Part shown: positions 62,795-64,000 of the stretch, piece after piece
Layout: each line of letters opens with the position of its first letter
Numbering within the stretch: the first letter of the stretch is position 1
From: Salinimicrobium profundisediminis
GTDB lineage: Bacteria > Bacteroidota > Bacteroidia > Flavobacteriales > Flavobacteriaceae
NCBI RefSeq assembly: GCF_026241755.1
Contig: NZ_JAPJDA010000014.1
Span: 62,001-126,000, forward strand
Reading direction: 5' to 3'
DNA length: 64,000 nt
Made by a program: the position numbers and the translations under genes
Notes under the pieces: model-generated
What the model saw: the letters and a program-made list of their open reading frames with translations, nothing else
Told to the model about the DNA's origin: nothing
Databases searched by the model: none

Positions 62795-64000
62795 CTAATT
62801 ATTTTGAGCTTTGGATGGTAGCATAGGGTTACTTATTATACCACATCTCTTAGTGGTCACTGCTATAATATTTGTTGGTTGAGATTCACATTGAAACCCG
62901 TTCGTCTCGGTAATAGTTATTCTTCTAAATAAAGTTGAAGTTCTAACCACACCTGGTTGATAACTCTCACCGGATGCTCCAGACACCTCTTCCCATATAA
63001 TTCCTCCATCAGTAGAAAACTGCCAACGGTAACTAACAATACCATTTCCACTGCCAGATGATTGAGAGGTAATTACCCCTGGAATGCGACCCGAACATAT
63101 TTCCTCTCCCCCACTTATACTCCCGGCTTCCGGATTTTCCAATACAATAACTTCAATTTCTGCAAGATCACTTTCACAGGTGCCGTTAGTTTGTGCCACA
63201 TAATAAATGGTTGACCCAGGGGTACTGGTGCTGGGAGTAAATGGAATATTAGATCCCGTACCTCCCTCGTTTAAAAACCATCTTAAAGTAAATCCCTCAT
63301 TTGCTGCTGCAGTTAAAGGTTGTGCCTCTTCTCCTTGACAATAATAGACGGGACTTGTTACTGTGGGAACTAATGGTGCCGGAATAATCTCAATAGAATC
63401 TTCATTATTTCCTAAATTCTCGGGTGGCTCAATATTTTCAGCGTTTGTGCCACTCGAGCTTCTAAGCTCCACCACAGCTGAATTAGTATAACCCTGACTG
63501 GCATTCACCGTATAATAAATCTTGGGAAAAGAAAAACCTGAACTTAAAACCCCACTACCTGTTTTGGTAAAAGTATATGTACTCCCTGTGTTGGTGTAAC
63601 TCCATCCGCTATTGCTGGGATTAACAATAGTAGCTCCTGGAGGAAGTGTCTCTGTGACCACTACCTGATTGGTGCTGCTATAGTTTAAATTGTTAGACCC
63701 TAAGTTAGTAACTTCGAGTGTGAATCTATTTCCATTTGTGCTATCTAAACAAGATTGATCTACAGTTTTGTTAACTACCATATCTATTCCCTCTGCAATT
63801 ACGGGAGTATTGACTACAGAAGTATTATTTCCTAAATCCTCATCTGATATATCTGTTGGTAAAGCACTTACAACGTTAGTGACAATATTACCTGCAGGAA
63901 CTTCCTTTAGCCTGCCCGAAACCTTTATTATACCAGCAGAATTAGCAGAAAGATTTAAACTCCCGGTAAATTCATTAATTGAAGAATTGACAGGTAAACT
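62795..64000 (-). CDS. Large adhesin-like surface protein, C-terminal part
   Basis: The frame stays open to the end of the window, so this is the 3' end of a longer gene; about 401 codons are visible. The part holds a DUF11-like/isopeptide-type repeat (VVNKTVDQSCLDSTNGN, TLPPGATIVNPSNSGWSY), preceded by another such unit with DLGNNTSVVNTPV, and Ig-like segments (YYCQGEEAQPLTAAANEGFTLRWF, GSISGGEEICSGRIPGVITSQ). It ends CGIISNPMLPSKAQNN without its own type A or B sorting domain. The next gene, 2 bp on, encodes a protein that does carry one, so the two may act together. Role as a surface adhesin is inferred from the repeats. Confidence 0.82.
   Translation of the reverse strand, partial: SLPVNSSINEFTGSLNLSANSAGIIKVSGRLKEVPAGNIVTNVVSALPTDISDEDLGNNTSVVNTPVIAEGIDMVVNKTVDQSCLDSTNGNRFTLEVTNLGSNNLNYSSTNQVVVTETLPPGATIVNPSNSGWSYTNTGSTYTFTKTGSGVLSSGFSFPKIYYTVNASQGYTNSAVVELRSSSGTNAENIEPPENLGNNEDSIEIIPAPLVPTVTSPVYYCQGEEAQPLTAAANEGFTLRWFLNEGGTGSNIPFTPSTSTPGSTIYYVAQTNGTCESDLAEIEVIVLENPEAGSISGGEEICSGRIPGVITSQSSGSGNGIVSYRWQFSTDGGIIWEEVSGASGESYQPGVVRTSTLFRRITITETNGFQCESQPTNIIAVTTKRCGIISNPMLPSKAQNN

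Noticed and set aside
1-64000. CRISPR arrays, insertion sequences, toxin-antitoxin or phage-defence genes
   Set aside because: No evenly spaced repeats, transposase motifs or nuclease/antitoxin pairs were seen in any frame that I read.

Overview
The window comes from a Bacteroidota chromosome, most likely a member of the Flavobacteriaceae (Gramella/Salegentibacter/Zunongwangia-like). The signs are SusC/SusD pairs, type IX secretion sorting domains (types A and B), PorP/SprF, DUF3078, a hybrid two-component system, BACON and Y_Y_Y domains, and starts without Shine-Dalgarno sequences. The genus is an inference.

Layout. (1) 1-4754 (+): nucleotide metabolism, with the 3' part of nrdB, complete nrdA and a dGTPase. 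(2) 4810-10887: a T9SS-sorted beta-propeller protein (+), DUF3078 protein and dxs (-), and tadA (+). (3) 10888-11680: a long non-coding stretch packed with small GAA/TTC-loop hairpins. (4) 11681-25207 (-): a laminarin/beta-1,3-glucan polysaccharide utilisation locus (PUL) with a membrane LuxR-type regulator, SusC, SusD, a one-module surface glycan-binding lipoprotein, GH16 lipoprotein, GH3 and a second GH16. (5) 25567-32271: an outer-membrane protein with a degenerate phosphoesterase domain and a kinase-like motif (+), a short-chain dehydrogenase (+), a SYLF protein (-) and a serine hydrolase (-). (6) 32359-57987 (-): a second PUL with HTCS regulator, SusC, SusD, two-module glycan-binding lipoprotein, GH2, GH31, GH97, GH3, GH3, GH29 and BACON-GH5. 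The set matches xyloglucan breakdown. (7) 57988-58673: a scar-like region with a class II tRNA 3'-half remnant, a terminator and a mini-ORF resembling part of a PspC domain. (8) 58674-64000 (-): a T9SS-linked operon with a large adhesin-like protein (cut by the window end), a type B sorted protein, PorP/SprF and an OmpA/PD40 protein.

How the genes work together. In each PUL the outer-membrane SusC/SusD pair and surface lipoproteins capture glycan cut by an endo-enzyme (GH16 or GH5), and exo-enzymes finish the oligosaccharides. The xyloglucan set covers every expected linkage: backbone (GH5, GH3), alpha-xylose (GH31), beta-galactose (GH2) and alpha-fucose (GH29).

The least explained signal is a palindromic motif, AAAATGNCATTTT. 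It occurs perfectly at least 11 times in coding DNA and in terminator stems, against about 0.02 expected by a rough base-composition estimate. Other leads are the inactivated phosphoesterase domain, paired TGTAGAG repeats flanking the laminarin regulator, and the tRNA-like scar beside the xyloglucan PUL.
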